From contig CAZCBJ010000206.1 in the NCBI GenBank assembly GCA_964496705.1, forward strand, positions 1 through 6,986: a stretch of 6,986 nucleotides of DNA. Reading direction: 5' to 3'. Origin of the DNA: CAZCBJ01 sp964496705. GTDB lineage: Bacteria > Chloroflexota > Anaerolineae > Anaerolineales > Anaerolineaceae. The notes beneath the pieces were generated by a model. It was not told the DNA's origin. It was given only the letters and a program-made list of their open reading frames with translations, and ran no database searches. Every line of letters starts with the position of its first letter. Positions within the stretch are counted from its first letter, which is position 1. Made by a program: the position numbers and the translations under genes. Below are positions 6,189-6,986 of the stretch, one piece after another.

Positions 6189-6935
6189 TTGCAAACAGCA
6201 CAACACACACTACCTTATCCTCGCCGAACCGCTATCCGGTCGGTGCTGCGTTTAGGAATCCGCCTCGCGCTGCCAATTCTTTGTGATATCAAAATTGTTG
6301 GCAGAGAAAATATCCCGTCTCAGGGACCGTTGCTGATCGTTGGGAACCATTTCAGCTTTTTGGACCCAGTGGCTGTCATACATGCTACCAATTTTTACTT
6401 GGAGTTCCTGGGCGGACCGCGAATTCCCAATGCGCCGCAATCCACTGACATTTTTCGCAAGCTGTGGGGGATCATGCCCATCCGCAGGGGTATTGGAGCT
6501 TCTTCACGGGATACTCTCTTGAAAGCGCAAGATCTATTGCTCAAGGGCGGGGTGATGGCCATCTTCCCGGAGGGTGGCAGTTGGGCGAAAGTCTTGCGCC
6601 CTGCGCGGCCGGGAACTGCTTTGTTGGCCAGCCGAACGGACGCTCGGGTTTTGCCGGTTGGCCTGGACGGCTTTACGCGCGTATTTCCGGCGTTTATGGA
6701 AGGGAAGCGGGCTCAGGTCACCATTCGTTTTGGTGAACCCTTCGGACCGCTGCGCGCAAATGGTGGCGCTCGTTCTCAACGCGAGCAATTGGACGAGGTG
6801 GGTCATGTGATCATGAAAAAGATTGCTGAGTTGATCCCTCCTGAAGTGCGCGGCTGTTACTCGGATGATCCAGCTGTCCGCGACGCTGCCCGAGGGACAG
6901 AGGTTTATCCCTGGGCTGATGTACAAGAGGCCTAG
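6189..6935 (+). CDS. PlsC-type 1-acylglycerol-3-phosphate acyltransferase family protein
   Basis: Proteins of this family transfer an acyl chain to lysophosphatidic acid or a related acceptor in membrane phospholipid synthesis, at the cytoplasmic face. The 248-residue product begins with a basic, moderately hydrophobic segment (about 12-33) that may bind the membrane. Acyltransferase block I is NHFSFLD (53-59), with the catalytic His54 and Asp59 in the HX4D spacing. Block II is GIMPIRRG (94-101), block III is FPEGG (126-130) and block IV is LPVGLDG (155-161). Block III reads FPEGGS where FPEGTR is usual, so the basic residue that contacts the phosphate may be supplied elsewhere; the acceptor could differ from lysophosphatidic acid. 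Start is TTG, chosen for its Shine-Dalgarno sequence and for the lack of another candidate. The C-terminal 30 residues are hydrophilic. No terminator is evident in the 51 bases that follow. Confidence 0.92.
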   Translation: MQTAQHTLPYPRRTAIRSVLRLGIRLALPILCDIKIVGRENIPSQGPLLIVGNHFSFLDPVAVIHATNFYLEFLGGPRIPNAPQSTDIFRKLWGIMPIRRGIGASSRDTLLKAQDLLLKGGVMAIFPEGGSWAKVLRPARPGTALLASRTDARVLPVGLDGFTRVFPAFMEGKRAQVTIRFGEPFGPLRANGGARSQREQLDEVGHVIMKKIAELIPPEVRGCYSDDPAVRDAARGTEVYPWADVQEA

Positions 6936-6986
6936 AAAACTTTAAGATTCAGGCTGAAATTCAGACATAAGTTCGGACAGGTAAGA

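Noticed and set aside
1524..6192. Repeated 11-mer AACCATCTTGC at 1524-1534 and 6182-6192
   Set aside because: Several shared 11-mers are expected by chance in about 7 kb, and the two contexts differ.
6947..6964. Alternating short palindromes (TTCAGGCTGAA, CTGAAATTCAG) after the acyltransferase gene
   Set aside because: The arms are separated by a single base, the stems are A/T-rich and no T run follows, so terminator function is not supported; the window ends before any downstream gene could clarify it.

Overview
This window reads as an ordinary bacterial chromosome segment, densely coding and with mid-range GC. The gene families suggest the Chloroflexota, perhaps Anaerolineae. That assignment rests on the look of the proteins (a cyclic-nucleotide-binding/bacterial-PH membrane protein and a UMF1-type transporter) and on general impression. 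No rRNA or other marker is present, so it is tentative. I see no tRNA or rRNA gene, insertion sequence, CRISPR array or phage gene, and no gene-free stretch longer than about 60 bases.

Layout. Positions 3-1517 (+) hold the 3' part of a gene that begins outside the window. It encodes a cNMP-binding-like domain followed by two successive units, each made of a membrane hairpin and a PH-like domain. Positions 1576-2082 (+) encode peptide deformylase (def). Ten bases later, 2093-3298 (+) encodes RecF. RecF runs tail to tail into rsmG (3295-4005, -), the 16S rRNA G527 methyltransferase, and the two stop codons share one TTAA. A 45-base divergent spacer (4006-4050) carries back-to-back -10 elements placed so close to both start codons that leaderless or nearly leaderless mRNAs are likely. 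To its right, 4051-4779 (+) encodes an uncharacterised protein with a Cys...His...Asp/Asn arrangement like a papain/C39-fold peptidase. Next come a 12-TM UMF1/Atg22-like major facilitator transporter (4839-6182, +) and a PlsC-type lysophospholipid acyltransferase (6189-6935, +). The last gene starts at TTG, and its ribosome binding site lies inside the end of the transporter gene.

How they fit together. The left half is housekeeping: N-terminal formyl removal, recombinational repair and ribosome modification. recF and rsmG are often found near the replication origin beside dnaN/gyrB and mnmG/parAB respectively; here they are joined to each other and none of those partners is visible. The right half is membrane-oriented: transporter and acyltransferase are probably co-transcribed and translationally linked, and the cysteine-peptidase-like gene may head the same transcript. 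The least explained items are the cNMP/double-PH membrane protein, the peptidase-like protein and the compact divergent promoter. I found no convincing large undescribed system.
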